Positions 15,596 to 25,043 of a stretch of 47,209 bases of DNA are shown in pieces (positions within the stretch are counted from its first letter, which is position 1; each line of letters begins with the position of its first letter). The DNA is from Methylacidiphilales bacterium (GTDB lineage Bacteria; Verrucomicrobiota; Verrucomicrobiia; Methylacidiphilales; UBA1321). The DNA is taken from NCBI GenBank assembly GCA_026225555.1, contig JAMFSY010000094.1:1-47209 (forward strand), read 5' to 3'. The position numbers and the translations under genes are program-made. The notes beneath the pieces were generated by a model. That model saw nothing but the letters and a program-made list of their open reading frames with translations. It searched no databases and had not been told where the DNA came from.

Positions 15596-17014
15596 ATGAA
15601 GTCCCGGCGTAGTTCCCCTCCCGCTGACACGGCTCCGGGTCTTGGCCTGGAGATCGAGTTGCCGGGAGCCTCCGCCCGCGCCCCCATCTCGATCGCGGAC
15701 CTCACCACGTCAATCCGCGATTTGCTGGAGGAGAATCTGTCGGGGATTTGGGTCACGGGCGAAATCTCCAATTTTCGCGCCCCCGGCTCCGGTCATCTTT
15801 ACTTCACGCTAAAAGATGAGACGGCGACGCTGGCCGCCGTGATGTTCCGGTCCGAGGCCGCGCGGGTCGGCTTTGCCTTGCAGGATGGACAGGCCGTCAT
15901 CGCGCGCGGCTCCATCACCGTCTACGAAGCGCGTGGGCAATATCAGCTTCAGGTGGCAGAAATTCGCACCAAGGGCCAGGGCAGCCTGCAACAACGGTTT
16001 GAGGAATTGAAGCGCCGGCTTCAGGCGGAGAATCTCTTCGCTCTCGAACGCAAGCGCGAGCTGCCGGTCTTCCCCGAAAGCATTGGCATCGTCACGTCGC
16101 TGCAAGGCGCGGTCCTGCAGGACATGCTGCAAATTCTCCAGCGGCGCGCGCCCGGGATTCGTATCTTCGTCCGAGGGGTGAGGGTCCAGGGCATCGGTTC
16201 GGCGCAGGAGATCGCCGACGCGATTCGCGCTTTCAGCCTCGAGGCCAGAGTCGATCTGCTCGTCGTGGCGCGTGGCGGCGGCAGCCTGGAGGATCTCTGG
16301 TCGTTCAACGAGGAAGTCGTGGCCCGCGCACTGGCCGCTTGTTCCATGCCGACCATCTCCGCCGTGGGGCATGAGACTGATTTCACCATCGCCGATTTTG
16401 TCGCCGATCTGCGCGCGCCGACCCCTTCCGCCGCGGCGGAATTATTGACCCGCGACTGGGGCGATTGGCGTCAGGCCGTCGCTGATTTGCGCGCACGCCT
16501 GGAGCGAAACATGCGCCAAGTTCTCGTGGCCCATCGTCGGCACCTGACGCAGCTCGGCTCCAGTTACGCCCTGCGCGAGCCGCGCCGCGTGGTGCGGCAA
16601 TGGGCGCAGCGGCTGGATGATTTACGGGAGAGCCTTCGTGCTGCGGCGGGCGAGGCGATTTCCTCGCGACAACAGGCCTTGCAGGTTCTGGCCGCGCGTT
16701 TGAAACTGCACCAGCCGGCGCGCGAGCTGGAACGGCGACGCGCCCATCTGAATCATCTCGCGGCGCGATTGCGAACGCTGGGACCGCAAGGCACGCTGGA
16801 TCGCGGTTATGCCCTGGTGCTCGACGCACAGGGCCGACCGCTCAATCGAGCGGAGAAGGCGCTGGAAGGTCAAGCCGTCCAGGTGGTCCTCAGCAAAGGA
16901 GTCATGGGAGCGAATCTAATGGAGGCACAGCCAGAGAAGACCCTGGTCGATGCGCTGGCGAAAGAACCCGCCGCCCCAACGAAGAAGATCAAGGCCAAGC
17001 GCAAACCAAGGTAG
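15596..17014 (+). CDS. xseA: Exodeoxyribonuclease VII large subunit
   Basis: Nuclease subunit that, with XseB, degrades single-stranded DNA. The 472-aa protein starts with a low-complexity leader, then an OB-fold (about 40-140: LSGIWVTGEISNFRAPGSGHLYFTLKD). The catalytic region follows, with PESIGIVTS, RGGGSLEDLWSFNEE and SAVGHETDFTIADFVADLRAPTPSAAAEL. A Gln/Arg-rich coiled coil and the LDRGYALV C-terminal motif end it. The TAG stop (17012-17014) is the TAG of a REP element's GGTAG, so the final Lys-rich tail may have been set by repeat insertion. No xseB is nearby. Confidence 0.96.
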   Translation: MKSRRSSPPADTAPGLGLEIELPGASARAPISIADLTTSIRDLLEENLSGIWVTGEISNFRAPGSGHLYFTLKDETATLAAVMFRSEAARVGFALQDGQAVIARGSITVYEARGQYQLQVAEIRTKGQGSLQQRFEELKRRLQAENLFALERKRELPVFPESIGIVTSLQGAVLQDMLQILQRRAPGIRIFVRGVRVQGIGSAQEIADAIRAFSLEARVDLLVVARGGGSLEDLWSFNEEVVARALAACSMPTISAVGHETDFTIADFVADLRAPTPSAAAELLTRDWGDWRQAVADLRARLERNMRQVLVAHRRHLTQLGSSYALREPRRVVRQWAQRLDDLRESLRAAAGEAISSRQQALQVLAARLKLHQPARELERRRAHLNHLAARLRTLGPQGTLDRGYALVLDAQGRPLNRAEKALEGQAVQVVLSKGVMGANLMEAQPEKTLVDALAKEPAAPTKKIKAKRKPR

Positions 17015-17073
17015 GGACGGCACTCCGTGCCGTCCGACTTATTCCACGGACAGCACGGAGTGCCGTCCCTACC
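17010..17073. repeat. Paired REP (BIME-like) element at the xseA end
   Basis: A 64-base near-palindrome of two inverted REP units, 17010-17035 and 17073-17048. Each has GGTAG and a 9-bp stem (GGACGGCAC / GTGCCGTCC, with one G-T wobble in the second). The outer 21 bases of the two arms are perfect inverted copies. It lies between convergent genes: it supplies the xseA stop codon and lies 4 bases from the kinase gene's end. It could act as a bidirectional transcript barrier, although no T-run follows. Confidence 0.85.
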
Positions 17074-17077
17074 CTAA

Positions 17078-18718
17078 TTACCGGCTGGAAAAGTGATCCA
17101 GATGCGGCTTGAGATGCTGAAAGAGCACCTGGAGCGGAAACGGTTTTGAAAGACACGCGCAAGGTAGCGACGAAACAAACGACTGGGTATTCTCGCGCAC
17201 AAGATCGCCACTCATAAAAAGAAACCGGGTGCGATAGGCAGGCTGCATCGCCGACGCGCGCTCGTAAAGTTGCGGCCCGTCGAGGCCGGGCATGCGGATG
17301 TCGCTGATGATCGCGTCGTAGCGATTTTGGGCCAGCAGCTTGAGCGCGTCGTGACCATCGTTCGCCTTGTCGGCGGTGATGTTCTGGAGATCGAGGAACT
17401 CGCAAAGCGCGTCGCAAATGGCGACCTCGTCATCGACGACTAGCACGCGTCCCAAGCGCTTCGAGCGCCGGGCTGGAGGCGTGGGTAGTGGTTGCGTCTC
17501 GCGGGAATCGGAAACCATCTGCGGACTGCGCGCCACCGGGAGCTCGATGTTGAACACCGTCTTGCCGGGTTCGCTGCGGGCCGAGATCGTGCCACCATGA
17601 TTCTCGATCAGCGTATGCGCGATGGAGAGACCGAGGCCGGTCCCCTCCCCGAGGTTCTTCGTGGTGAAAAAGGGATCGAAAATGAACGGCATGACATGCG
17701 CGGGAATGCCGTCGCCGTTGTCGCTGACCGTGATGTAAACGCGGTCGCCGCGCCGGCCCGCATCCACGCGGATGACGCCCTGGCGGTCGATCTTCGAGAG
17801 CGCCTGCTCCGCATTATTGAGCAGGTTAAGCAGCACCTGCTGCATCTGCTGCGCTGTGACCAGCACGGGGTGTGAGATCTCGCATGGCTCGGAGATGAGC
17901 TGGATATTATTCACGCGGAGCTGGTAGCGCTTCAGGTTGACGGCCTGCTTGATCAGCTCGTTTACGCCGATGACTTCGCGCCGCTTCGATTCCTTGCGGC
18001 TGAACGCGAGCAGATTTTTCACCAGGTCGGCCGTGCGCTTCGATTCCAATACGATGGCATTGATCGAGGCTTCATCCGAAGGGCCGCCGCGCCGCAGCGC
18101 GAGCAATTGCGCGTTGGTCAGAATCGAGGTGAGCGGGTTGTTGATCTCATGCGCGATACCCGCGATGGTCTCCCCGAGCGAGGCGAGTTTTTCGGACTGG
18201 ATGAGATGTCGCTGCAGGCGTTCCTGCTCAGTGAGGTCGATCCGCAATTTGATCGCGAAGGCCGCCAATTCGGCCAGCAACGCGACCGTGGAAAGCGTCG
18301 ACTCGTCGAAGGCATCGGGCTCGAGGCCGTCGAGATTGATCAGGCCCCAGACCTTGTCCTCCACGATGATCGGCACGATCAACTCGCAGCGGACGTTATC
18401 GAAAAGCGGGTAATAATTCGGGTCGAAGCGGGTGTCCGCGCAGAGATAGGGCCGTCCCGTCAGCGCGACGTGGCCGGTGAGCCCCTCGCCCAGCGAGAGC
18501 TGGCACATCTGCGTCTCCAGGGTCCAGCCTTCGCCGCGGATCGATGTGATGAGAAGCTTCTGCGAGTTGTAATCGATCGTCACGATCGAGCCATGCGCCG
18601 CGGCGCCCAGCCCGGAAGCGTGGCTGAGGACCATTTCCAGAATTTCCTCCACCTGCTTGCGCTGACGAATCGCCGTCAGGACTTCACGAATCGCGATGGC
18701 TACCGGAGTTGAATCCAT
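17078..18718 (-). CDS. GAF-domain hybrid sensor histidine kinase with C-terminal receiver
   Basis: A 546-aa soluble protein with no membrane segments. A GAF domain spans about 25-160. The dimerisation/phosphoacceptor helix has His190 (GIAHEINNPLTSIL). The ATPase domain has the N-box (LLNLLNNAEQAL, Asn302), G1 (DNGDGIP, about 333) and G2 (GTGLGLSIA, about 359). After a Pro-rich linker, a receiver domain (about 424-540) has the acidic pair DD429-430, phosphoacceptor Asp473 (SDIRMPG) and Lys525. It is therefore a cytoplasmic NtrB-like kinase with an attached receiver. No DNA-binding partner is adjacent. It is convergent with xseA. The signal sensed is unknown. Confidence 0.93.
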   Translation of the reverse strand: MDSTPVAIAIREVLTAIRQRKQVEEILEMVLSHASGLGAAAHGSIVTIDYNSQKLLITSIRGEGWTLETQMCQLSLGEGLTGHVALTGRPYLCADTRFDPNYYPLFDNVRCELIVPIIVEDKVWGLINLDGLEPDAFDESTLSTVALLAELAAFAIKLRIDLTEQERLQRHLIQSEKLASLGETIAGIAHEINNPLTSILTNAQLLALRRGGPSDEASINAIVLESKRTADLVKNLLAFSRKESKRREVIGVNELIKQAVNLKRYQLRVNNIQLISEPCEISHPVLVTAQQMQQVLLNLLNNAEQALSKIDRQGVIRVDAGRRGDRVYITVSDNGDGIPAHVMPFIFDPFFTTKNLGEGTGLGLSIAHTLIENHGGTISARSEPGKTVFNIELPVARSPQMVSDSRETQPLPTPPARRSKRLGRVLVVDDEVAICDALCEFLDLQNITADKANDGHDALKLLAQNRYDAIISDIRMPGLDGPQLYERASAMQPAYRTRFLFMSGDLVRENTQSFVSSLPCACLSKPFPLQVLFQHLKPHLDHFSSR

Positions 18719-18794
18719 GAGGTGTTAAAGAGCCCGGCCCGATGAATAGTTCAATGGCCTGTCCTTACTTAGCTGATACGCTACAGCGAACTTG

Positions 18795-19877
18795 CTAAAA
18801 GCCAAGGCTTTCGAGAATCGCATCGACATGGGGGTCGAGCACCTTGGCGTCCACTTTGGTCTGATCCATCGCCGTATCGGGATCCTTCAGACCGTGTCCG
18901 GTCAAAGTCAGGGTCACGAGGCTGCCCTTGGGAATGAGTCCCTTGCGCGCCATCCGTAGCAAACCTGCCACGGGAGCCGCGCAGGCGGGCTCGACAAAGA
19001 GACCTTCCAGGCGGGCGATGAGACCGTAGGCGTGCAAAATCTCATCGTCCGTCACGCTCTCGATCAAGCCTTGGGATTCCTCCACTGCGGTGGTCGCGCC
19101 CGACCAACTGGCGGGATTACCAATGCGGATGGCGGTCGCGATCGTTTGGGGATCAAGGATGGGACGGCCCTCCACAATGGGGGCGGAACCGGCCGCCTGG
19201 AATCCGCACATGCGCGGCAGGCTGGTGGTGATGCCGTGCTGGTGGTACTCGCGAAAGCCGCGCCAGTAAGCGGTGATGTTGCCCGCATTGCCCACCGGCA
19301 AAAAATGGAAATCGGGCGCGCGGCCCAGGACATCGCAGATTTCAAACGCGCCGGTCTTCTGGCCTTCGATGCGGACGGGATTGATCGAGTTGACCACTTC
19401 CACGCCAGGCCGGGTTCCAAGCTCGCGCACGAGCCGGAGGGCGTCATCGAAATTGCCTCGCAGGGCAATGATCTCCGCGCCGTACATTCGCGCTTGGGCG
19501 AGCTTGCCGAGGGCGATCTTGCCGTGAGGCAGCAGCACCGCGCAGCGCAGACCGGCCCGGCCCGCGTAGGCGGCGGCCGAGGCGGAGGTGTTGCCCGTGC
19601 TGGCGCAAATGACCAGCTTGGATCCGCGGGCCAATGCCTGGGTCATGGCGGCGGTCATGCCCCGATCCTTGAAGGAGGCGGTGGGATTGACCGCTTCGTA
19701 CTTGAGATAAAGCTCGAAGCCTCCGCCCGCTTCCGCGACCAGACGGGGAGCGGGAATGAGCGGCGTCTTGCCCTCCTGCAACGTGACGATCTGCGCCCCG
19801 GCCGGGAGCCAGCTCATGTACTCGCGGTAAAATTCCAGTACGCCGGGCCAGGCGGAGAGAGTGTTGCGGGGAATCAT
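18795..19877 (-). CDS. thrC: Threonine synthase
   Basis: PLP enzyme that converts O-phosphohomoserine to threonine. The product is 360 aa from the ATG at 19877, after the hom gene. It is the short (Bacillus-like) class, with the PLP lysine in [11 protein letters not shown], the phosphate-cradle segment [14 protein letters not shown] and the [15 protein letters not shown] loop. An upstream in-frame ATG at 19934 would add a stretch outside the family and is rejected. The 68-base gap after hom fits one operon. The homoserine kinase gene is not in the window. Confidence 0.95.
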   Translation of the reverse strand: MIPRNTLSAWPGVLEFYREYMSWLPAGAQIVTLQEGKTPLIPAPRLVAEAGGGFELYLKYEAVNPTASFKDRGMTAAMTQALARGSKLVICASTGNTSASAAAYAGRAGLRCAVLLPHGKIALGKLAQARMYGAEIIALRGNFDDALRLVRELGTRPGVEVVNSINPVRIEGQKTGAFEICDVLGRAPDFHFLPVGNAGNITAYWRGFREYHQHGITTSLPRMCGFQAAGSAPIVEGRPILDPQTIATAIRIGNPASWSGATTAVEESQGLIESVTDDEILHAYGLIARLEGLFVEPACAAPVAGLLRMARKGLIPKGSLVTLTLTGHGLKDPDTAMDQTKVDAKVLDPHVDAILESLGF

Positions 19878-19945
19878 GGGAGGAGAAAGGAAAAGGTGAG
19901 AGGTCAAGCTAGGGCGAACCTTCCGGAAGGGCAAGGCCGCGGAAG

Positions 19946-21253
19946 CTATTCGAAATCTTCCACGCGGAGATGCACCGGCGGCGCCTTGATCGCACCGATC
20001 TGCGCGATTTCCTGGACGGCAGCCTGAAACTGCGACTCGGAAGCATCGTGCAGCATGAGAACGAGCGGAGTCGTCTCTCCCACATGCGCCTCCGGCTGGA
20101 TGACGGAGGAGATGCCAATCTGTCGCGTCGCCAGGATGCGGGCGACATCGGCCAGCACGCCGGGCTGGTCCTTCACCAAGAGGCGGAGGTAATAGCGCGA
20201 GACGATTTCATCCATCGTCTTGAGACGGGAATGGAGCGCCTCATGCCCCACGTTGCGGGCCCGCTGTTCCTGGGGGAAGTGGCTGGCAATTTGACCGAGA
20301 TCGCTGAGGATCGCGCTCGCGGTGGGATCGCCGCCCGCCCCGCGACCGTAATAAAGCGTATCGCCGACGACATCGCCGCGGACGAGTACAGCGTTGAAAA
20401 CCCCGCTGACCGAAGCCAGCACGTGCGACTGGGGAATGAGCGTCGGGTGCACCCGCACCTCCACGGCGCCATCCGCATCGGTCTTGATGATGGCCAGGAG
20501 CTTCAAGCCGTAGCCAAGCTTGCGGGCGTAGACGATGTCCTGCTTGTCCACCGCGCGCAGGCCCTCGGTGTAAAGCCTGCCGGGAGGAACCCAGAAACCA
20601 TAGGCCAAGGCGGCCAGCACCGCCGCCTTGTGCGCGGCGTCGTGGCCATCGACATCGAGGCTGTCGTCCGCCTCGGCGTAGCCTTCCCTCTTGGCTTCGG
20701 CGAGAGCTTCCTTGAACTCGAGCCCCGCCTCGTTCATCCGCGTGAGGATGTAATTGCAGGTGCCATTGATGATGCCGTGGATCGAGACGATGCGGTTGCC
20801 CACGAGGCCTTCGCGCAAGGCGCGGATGATCGGGATTCCGCCCGCGACGCTGGCCTCGAAAAGGAGGTGCCGTTGGTTTTCATGCGCGACCTTGAAGAGC
20901 TCCGCCCCGTGCGCGGCGAGCAGCGCCTTGTTCGCGGTGATGACATGCTTGCCCGAGCGTAGTGCCTGCTCGATCAGGGCGTAGGCGTCGGTCGTCCCGC
21001 CGATCAGCTCGATGATGACATCTAGCGCCGGGTTGGCGATGAGCTGCCCGAAATCAGAGGTGACGAGGTTCTCGGGCACGCCGACTTCCCGGGCGCGTTC
21101 CGGACGGCGAACCGCCACCTGTTCCACATAGATTTCCGTGCCGGTGCGTTGCCGCAACAAATCACGTTGGGAGAGAAGACGGCGCCAGACGCTGGCACCC
21201 ACGGTGCCCAGACCAGCCAAACCGACACGAAGGATAGGGGTCGTTACACTCAC
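19946..21253 (-). CDS. hom: Homoserine dehydrogenase
   Basis: NAD(P)H-dependent reduction of aspartate semialdehyde to homoserine. The product is about 435 aa. The Rossmann domain begins [16 protein letters not shown]. The catalytic domain has [23 protein letters not shown] and [16 protein letters not shown]-terminal ACT domain (about 355-425: [19 protein letters not shown]) fits threonine feedback control. The start is unclear: I take GTG at 21253, but a TTG at 21286 would add 11 residues, and neither has a good ribosome-binding site. It precedes thrC on the same strand. Confidence 0.95.
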   Translation of the reverse strand: MSVTTPILRVGLAGLGTVGASVWRRLLSQRDLLRQRTGTEIYVEQVAVRRPERAREVGVPENLVTSDFGQLIANPALDVIIELIGGTTDAYALIEQALRSGKHVITANKALLAAHGAELFKVAHENQRHLLFEASVAGGIPIIRALREGLVGNRIVSIHGIINGTCNYILTRMNEAGLEFKEALAEAKREGYAEADDSLDVDGHDAAHKAAVLAALAYGFWVPPGRLYTEGLRAVDKQDIVYARKLGYGLKLLAIIKTDADGAVEVRVHPTLIPQSHVLASVSGVFNAVLVRGDVVGDTLYYGRGAGGDPTASAILSDLGQIASHFPQEQRARNVGHEALHSRLKTMDEIVSRYYLRLLVKDQPGVLADVARILATRQIGISSVIQPEAHVGETTPLVLMLHDASESQFQAAVQEIAQIGAIKAPPVHLRVEDFE

Positions 21254-21339
21254 AAGAGCGGCGAACTTAGCAGAAGTTGTTACCAAATTGAAATGGAAGA
21301 AAATCTTCTCAAAGGGGCTCGCCCGGAATACTTATCGAG

Positions 21340-21690
21340 ATGCACGCATCCGACGAAGGCTTCCTCGCGCCGTTTCTCTCGCCTTACGTTCCCTGGCTTT
21401 ATTGGAGTTCCGTGTGGTGGACGGTCCTGGGTTTCGTCGCAGGTTTTACCTTCAGCGGCCGCTTCATCCTGCAGTGGCTCCACTCTGAAAAAGCGCGCAA
21501 GGTGGTGGTTCCGGCCATCTTTTGGCATCTAAGCTTCTGGGGGAGCGTGATGAACGTCATCTACTTTATTCATCTCGACCGGGCGCCGCTTATCTTCGCG
21601 AATGGCTTTCTGCCGTTCCTTTACGGGCGGAATCTTTACCTCCTTTACCGGCATAAGCCGATCGTAAGCGCGGGCGACAGCAAGGGTTGA
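21340..21690 (+). CDS. LAB_N (lipid-A-disaccharide synthase N-terminal-like) membrane protein
   Basis: A 116-aa protein with three hydrophobic segments and the LAB_N family core FSGRFILQWLHSEKARKVVVPAIFWHLSFWGS. Such small proteins occur alone or fused to lipid-A-disaccharide synthases and glycosyltransferases; their own activity is poorly known. The gene stands alone on the plus strand, divergent from hom, and is followed after 26 bases by a family B repeat. Membrane location is clear; involvement in envelope lipid synthesis is inferred from the family. Confidence 0.85.
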   Translation: MHASDEGFLAPFLSPYVPWLYWSSVWWTVLGFVAGFTFSGRFILQWLHSEKARKVVVPAIFWHLSFWGSVMNVIYFIHLDRAPLIFANGFLPFLYGRNLYLLYRHKPIVSAGDSKG

Positions 21691-21716
21691 ATTCCGTCGC
21701 ACTGCGCGGGTCGCAA

Positions 21717-21855
21717 GCTTGCTGAAAAAATCCGTCATCCTGAGCTTGTCGAAGGATCAGGTCGGTTGCCTTTTGCTTTTTTACCGAGGCAGAACTGATC
21801 CTTCGACAAGCTCAGGATGACCGGATTTTTTGAAAGTGCGCCTCTTTCAGCAAGC
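21717..21855. repeat. Long palindromic dispersed repeat (family B, copy 2)
   Basis: It has the same nested design as copy 1. The outer arms are GCTTGCTGAAA (21717-21727) and TTTCAGCAAGC (21845-21855). The inner 27-base arms (21734-21760 and 21795-21821) match perfectly, with flanking AAAAAATCC/GGATTTTTT. The centre TTGCCTTTTGCTTTTTTACC is richer in T than in copy 1. The element ends 2 bases from the stop of the next minus-strand gene and fills the gap between convergent genes, so it may also end transcripts. Confidence 0.85.
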
Positions 21856-21857
21856 TC

Positions 21858-22547
21858 CTAGTTCGTGACCACACCCGGACTATTCGGATCGGTCTTGTGC
21901 TCTTCCACGCTGGAGACTGCGCCATTGGTGAAGCCAACAATGAGTTGCCCGATGGGAATCTTCACATAATAGGTCTGCAAGACGGGCCGGCCGAATGCAT
22001 TGAGCCCGTAGGAGTATTGGGGGTCTTCCCGGTAAGTGATGTAAACCCAAGTCAGCGATGTGCCGTGGGCATCCGTGCGGGTGGAGGTTTGTTCGGGGCG
22101 TCCAACCGATTGCTGGACCTCGTCCGGGGTCATACCCTGAATGACGCTTTTGTTGGAAATGGCCACGGCCATGGCATCGCGCCGTTCTTGGTTTTTCTTG
22201 GCGAGGGCGAAGACGCTGGGATCGAAACCGGTGGGTAAATCCTGTGGATGGATCCAGCCGACGACTGTATTATTCCGGGCTGTGCCCTTGACGATGTAGC
22301 CGTCCTCGCTCGTTCCAACGATCTCGGCCTTCTGCCCCGGGTTTAACACCGCGAGGGCCATTTGAAAATCGCGGCGCAGGTAAATCGTGGTCGGCGCCTT
22401 GATCGTGGCCAGGACCTTACCCGGCAGATTATCCTCGAGATAAAGCACTCCTTCCTCCCGCAATGCGGGATCGGTCTGGGCCCGCGAAGGTAGGCCGGGG
22501 AGTACCAATATTCCCGCCAGGCCCAGGAAAAGAGCGATACGCTTCAC
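21858..22547 (-). CDS. Secreted protein with SH3-like and BamE/SmpA-like segments
   Basis: A 229-aa product. The N-terminal signal peptide (MKRIALFLGLAGILVLPGLPSRAQ) predicts export. Residues about 45-105 look like a bacterial SH3 repeat (GQKAEIVGTSEDGYIVKGTA ... GWIHPQDL). A later stretch, VIQGMTPDEVQQSVGRPEQTS (about 134-154), matches the BamE/SmpA-type pattern of a small outer-membrane assembly factor, followed by Tyr-rich strands. Cys at the signal cleavage site is absent, so it is probably periplasmic rather than a lipoprotein. It follows the Prc protease gene by 109 bases. Its role is unknown. Confidence 0.75.
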   Translation of the reverse strand: MKRIALFLGLAGILVLPGLPSRAQTDPALREEGVLYLEDNLPGKVLATIKAPTTIYLRRDFQMALAVLNPGQKAEIVGTSEDGYIVKGTARNNTVVGWIHPQDLPTGFDPSVFALAKKNQERRDAMAVAISNKSVIQGMTPDEVQQSVGRPEQTSTRTDAHGTSLTWVYITYREDPQYSYGLNAFGRPVLQTYYVKIPIGQLIVGFTNGAVSSVEEHKTDPNSPGVVTN

Positions 22548-22623
22548 TCCTTCTTATTAGCACATTTTGGAGATTTGCGCCAGCAGGCAGGCTTGGAACT
22601 TCACGGCACCGTTCCGTGCGCGA

Positions 22624-22646
22624 CCGGGGCACTTTTCGCGCCCCGG
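22624..22646 (-). terminator. Possible terminator hairpin after the prc-like gene
   Basis: CCGGGGC (22624-22630) pairs perfectly with GCCCCGG (22640-22646) across a 9-base loop, 11 bases after the protease stop on the minus strand. A second small hairpin (CACGG/CCGTG, about 22601-22617) follows. There is no clear T-run, so termination would be weak or partial. Confidence 0.4.
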
Positions 22647-22656
22647 ATCTTCCTGC

Positions 22657-25038
22657 CTATTTACCGTTCGGCTGGGACTGCACCAGCTTCGAGCCTGAAT
22701 CATGCAGCATCTGCGTGTAATCGCACATGATCTTCACCGATTCGTCCAACTGCGGGTCGTCGGTTGGGTTGTTGATCGACGCCGAGAGATCGGCCTGTCC
22801 GTCGTCGGAATCATCCGCCGCCACCTTGGGCTTTTTCTCGACGGGCGGGGCTGCGGGCTGATTGTTGTCGACCATGTCGAGGGTGAGCTCGAGTTCCTTG
22901 TCGCGGGTCGATTTGCGGGCCTCGAGGTCCTTTTTGCGCTGATCGTTCAGGGCCTTGAGATCGGCCTGCTCCTTGAGGCGTTGCGTTTCGTTCAGGGATA
23001 CAGTCGTATCCTGCACCTTTTTCTGGTAAAAGGCGATGTCTTGCCGGACATAGGCGAAGTCGGGCGAAGCCGCCACGCGGGCCGCCGATTCGTTTCGCAA
23101 GGTGGGCAGATAGGCCGAGGTGAGATTGAGATTCTCGAAGTCGGCAGGGGCCACGGTGTCGTAAGGCAGGTAGTATGGCAGTGTCGTTTCCCCAAGCTCA
23201 AAACCATCGAGGATCGACGGGAGAATGATATCTGGAACAACGCCCTTTTTCTGGGTCGAACCGCCCGCGGCACGATAGAACTTCTGCACCGTCAGCTTCA
23301 GGCTGCCCGGATCGCCGACGAAGCCGATAGGCGCGGCCTGATCAAGCGGAATGAGCGTCTGCACGGTCCCCTTCCCGTGGGTGCTCTGGTCGCCGACGAT
23401 GATCGCGCGGCCGTAATCCTGCAGGGCACCGGCCACGATTTCAGTCGCTGACGCGCTGGCCTTGTTGACCATGACGAGCAGCGGCCCGTTGTAGATATCT
23501 CGGTTCTCTTCAGGTTGGAGCGGCTCGATCACGCCGTCGGAACGGCGCACCTGCACCACGGTCTCGCGCTTGACGAAAAGGCCCGTCAGATCGATGGCCT
23601 GGTCGAGCAGACCGCCGCCGTTGTTGCGCACGTCGAGGATGATGCCCGAGATGTTTTCCTGCTTCAGCCGCTGGATGAGCTCGGCCACATCGGTCGCGGC
23701 GGAGTGGCGGGTCTTGGGATTGTTATAGAAATCGTGCAGGACGATCACGCCCAGCTTTTCCATGGTTCCATCGGGCAACTGGTGCTGGATGATATCGGCC
23801 TTGGCCAGGCTGTCCTTGATGCTGACCATGTCGCGCTTGAGCACGATCTGCTTGTGCGGCGCGCTTTCGGACGCCCCGGCGGGCAGGACGATCAGCTTGA
23901 CCTGGGTTCCCTTGTCGCCGCGGATCATATCGACCACGCGATTGAGCTTCATGTTCACCGCATCGACCGGTTCCTTGTTACCCTGGCCCACCGCAATGAT
24001 GCGGTCGCCAGCCTGCAGACGCTTGTCCAGATCGGCGGGACCGCCAGAAATGATTTCCTCGATCGTGGCGTAGCCGTCGTCGGACTTGAGGATCGCGCCA
24101 ATACCGGTCACGGCATGGCCGATGGCGGAGATGTTGAAGTTCTGCGCTTCATCCGGCTGGAAGTAATCGGAGTGCGGATCGTAAGCGTGAGTCAGCGCAC
24201 TGAGATAATATTCGAGCACGTCCATGTCATCCATTTCCTCGCGCTCGCGCAGGAGGGAATCGTAACGCTTGGTGATCCGCTTGACGGTGTCGGTGGTCGA
24301 TTTCTTATCGAGCAGGCCGTTCAGGAGATCGGCCTTCACCTGACCGCGCCAGATCGATTCCGAGAAGGCGGCATCCTTCAACCAGGGCGACTTGTTCGTG
24401 GGAATGGTGAACGACTCGTTCTTGGCGAAATCATATTTGTCATGTACCAGGTTTTCGGCCAGGGCGACGTTCTCTTTCACCCGCTGGAGGTAACGCTTGA
24501 AGATCTCGAAGGCGGGTTCGACCGCGATGTCCTCATTGTCATTATGCAGGAGGAGATCACCGAGGCTGTTGCCGTACTTCGCGGTGAACTCGTCGATATC
24601 GCTCTGGAGGAAGAAGAGATGATTGTAATCGAGCGCGAGGAAGTAATTCTTCAGCCACCGCTGGGACATGTCGGCGGTGATCGGGACCTGAAGGTAGTGA
24701 TCGTCCTCGATCAACTTGCCCACGATGCGGCCGATTTCGGCGTCGCGCTCGGAGTGGACGATCATCGGCTTGATCGGAGACAGGGCGGAGGCGGAATCAT
24801 GGCCGTCCGACTTGAGTTGAGGCGAAGCCGGAGCCGTCCCCTTGGCCTTGTCATCGCCCGGTTCCTGGTTGCCGCCCGCCGCCGGCAGCGGCGTTCCGGG
24901 AGCGACCGTGGCGGGGGTGTTATCGGTCGTCGCTGGTGGAGCGGCATCCTGGGCCCAACCCGTGAGCGTCAACGTGAGGAATGAGGCGGCCAGGAAAAGC
25001 GCGTGGCAGCCGTGGAGGTGCTTCGAGGGGGATACCAT
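22657..25038 (-). CDS. Carboxy-terminal processing protease, Prc/Tsp type (S41)
   Basis: A 793-aa periplasmic serine protease that trims or degrades proteins from the C-terminus. A signal peptide (about 1-30, ending GWAQ) is followed by a low-complexity linker. A PDZ domain lies at about 300-385 (GIGAILKSDDGYATIEEIISGGPA ... LQAGDRIIAVGQG). The S41 catalytic core has the Ser of NKASASATEIVAGAL (about 528) and the Lys of STHGKGTVQ (about 555), the known Ser-Lys dyad. The C-terminal domain is coiled and charged. Size and the long N- and C-terminal extensions match Tsp rather than the shorter CtpA. Starting 5 bases after serS, it is likely cotranscribed with it. Confidence 0.93.
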   Translation of the reverse strand: MVSPSKHLHGCHALFLAASFLTLTLTGWAQDAAPPATTDNTPATVAPGTPLPAAGGNQEPGDDKAKGTAPASPQLKSDGHDSASALSPIKPMIVHSERDAEIGRIVGKLIEDDHYLQVPITADMSQRWLKNYFLALDYNHLFFLQSDIDEFTAKYGNSLGDLLLHNDNEDIAVEPAFEIFKRYLQRVKENVALAENLVHDKYDFAKNESFTIPTNKSPWLKDAAFSESIWRGQVKADLLNGLLDKKSTTDTVKRITKRYDSLLREREEMDDMDVLEYYLSALTHAYDPHSDYFQPDEAQNFNISAIGHAVTGIGAILKSDDGYATIEEIISGGPADLDKRLQAGDRIIAVGQGNKEPVDAVNMKLNRVVDMIRGDKGTQVKLIVLPAGASESAPHKQIVLKRDMVSIKDSLAKADIIQHQLPDGTMEKLGVIVLHDFYNNPKTRHSAATDVAELIQRLKQENISGIILDVRNNGGGLLDQAIDLTGLFVKRETVVQVRRSDGVIEPLQPEENRDIYNGPLLVMVNKASASATEIVAGALQDYGRAIIVGDQSTHGKGTVQTLIPLDQAAPIGFVGDPGSLKLTVQKFYRAAGGSTQKKGVVPDIILPSILDGFELGETTLPYYLPYDTVAPADFENLNLTSAYLPTLRNESAARVAASPDFAYVRQDIAFYQKKVQDTTVSLNETQRLKEQADLKALNDQRKKDLEARKSTRDKELELTLDMVDNNQPAAPPVEKKPKVAADDSDDGQADLSASINNPTDDPQLDESVKIMCDYTQMLHDSGSKLVQSQPNGK

Positions 25039-25043
25039 AAAAT

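Noticed and set aside
23515..24984. 489-aa plus-strand ORF opposite the Prc-type protease
   Set aside because: Antisense shadow; the protease has a complete catalytic dyad and PDZ domain.
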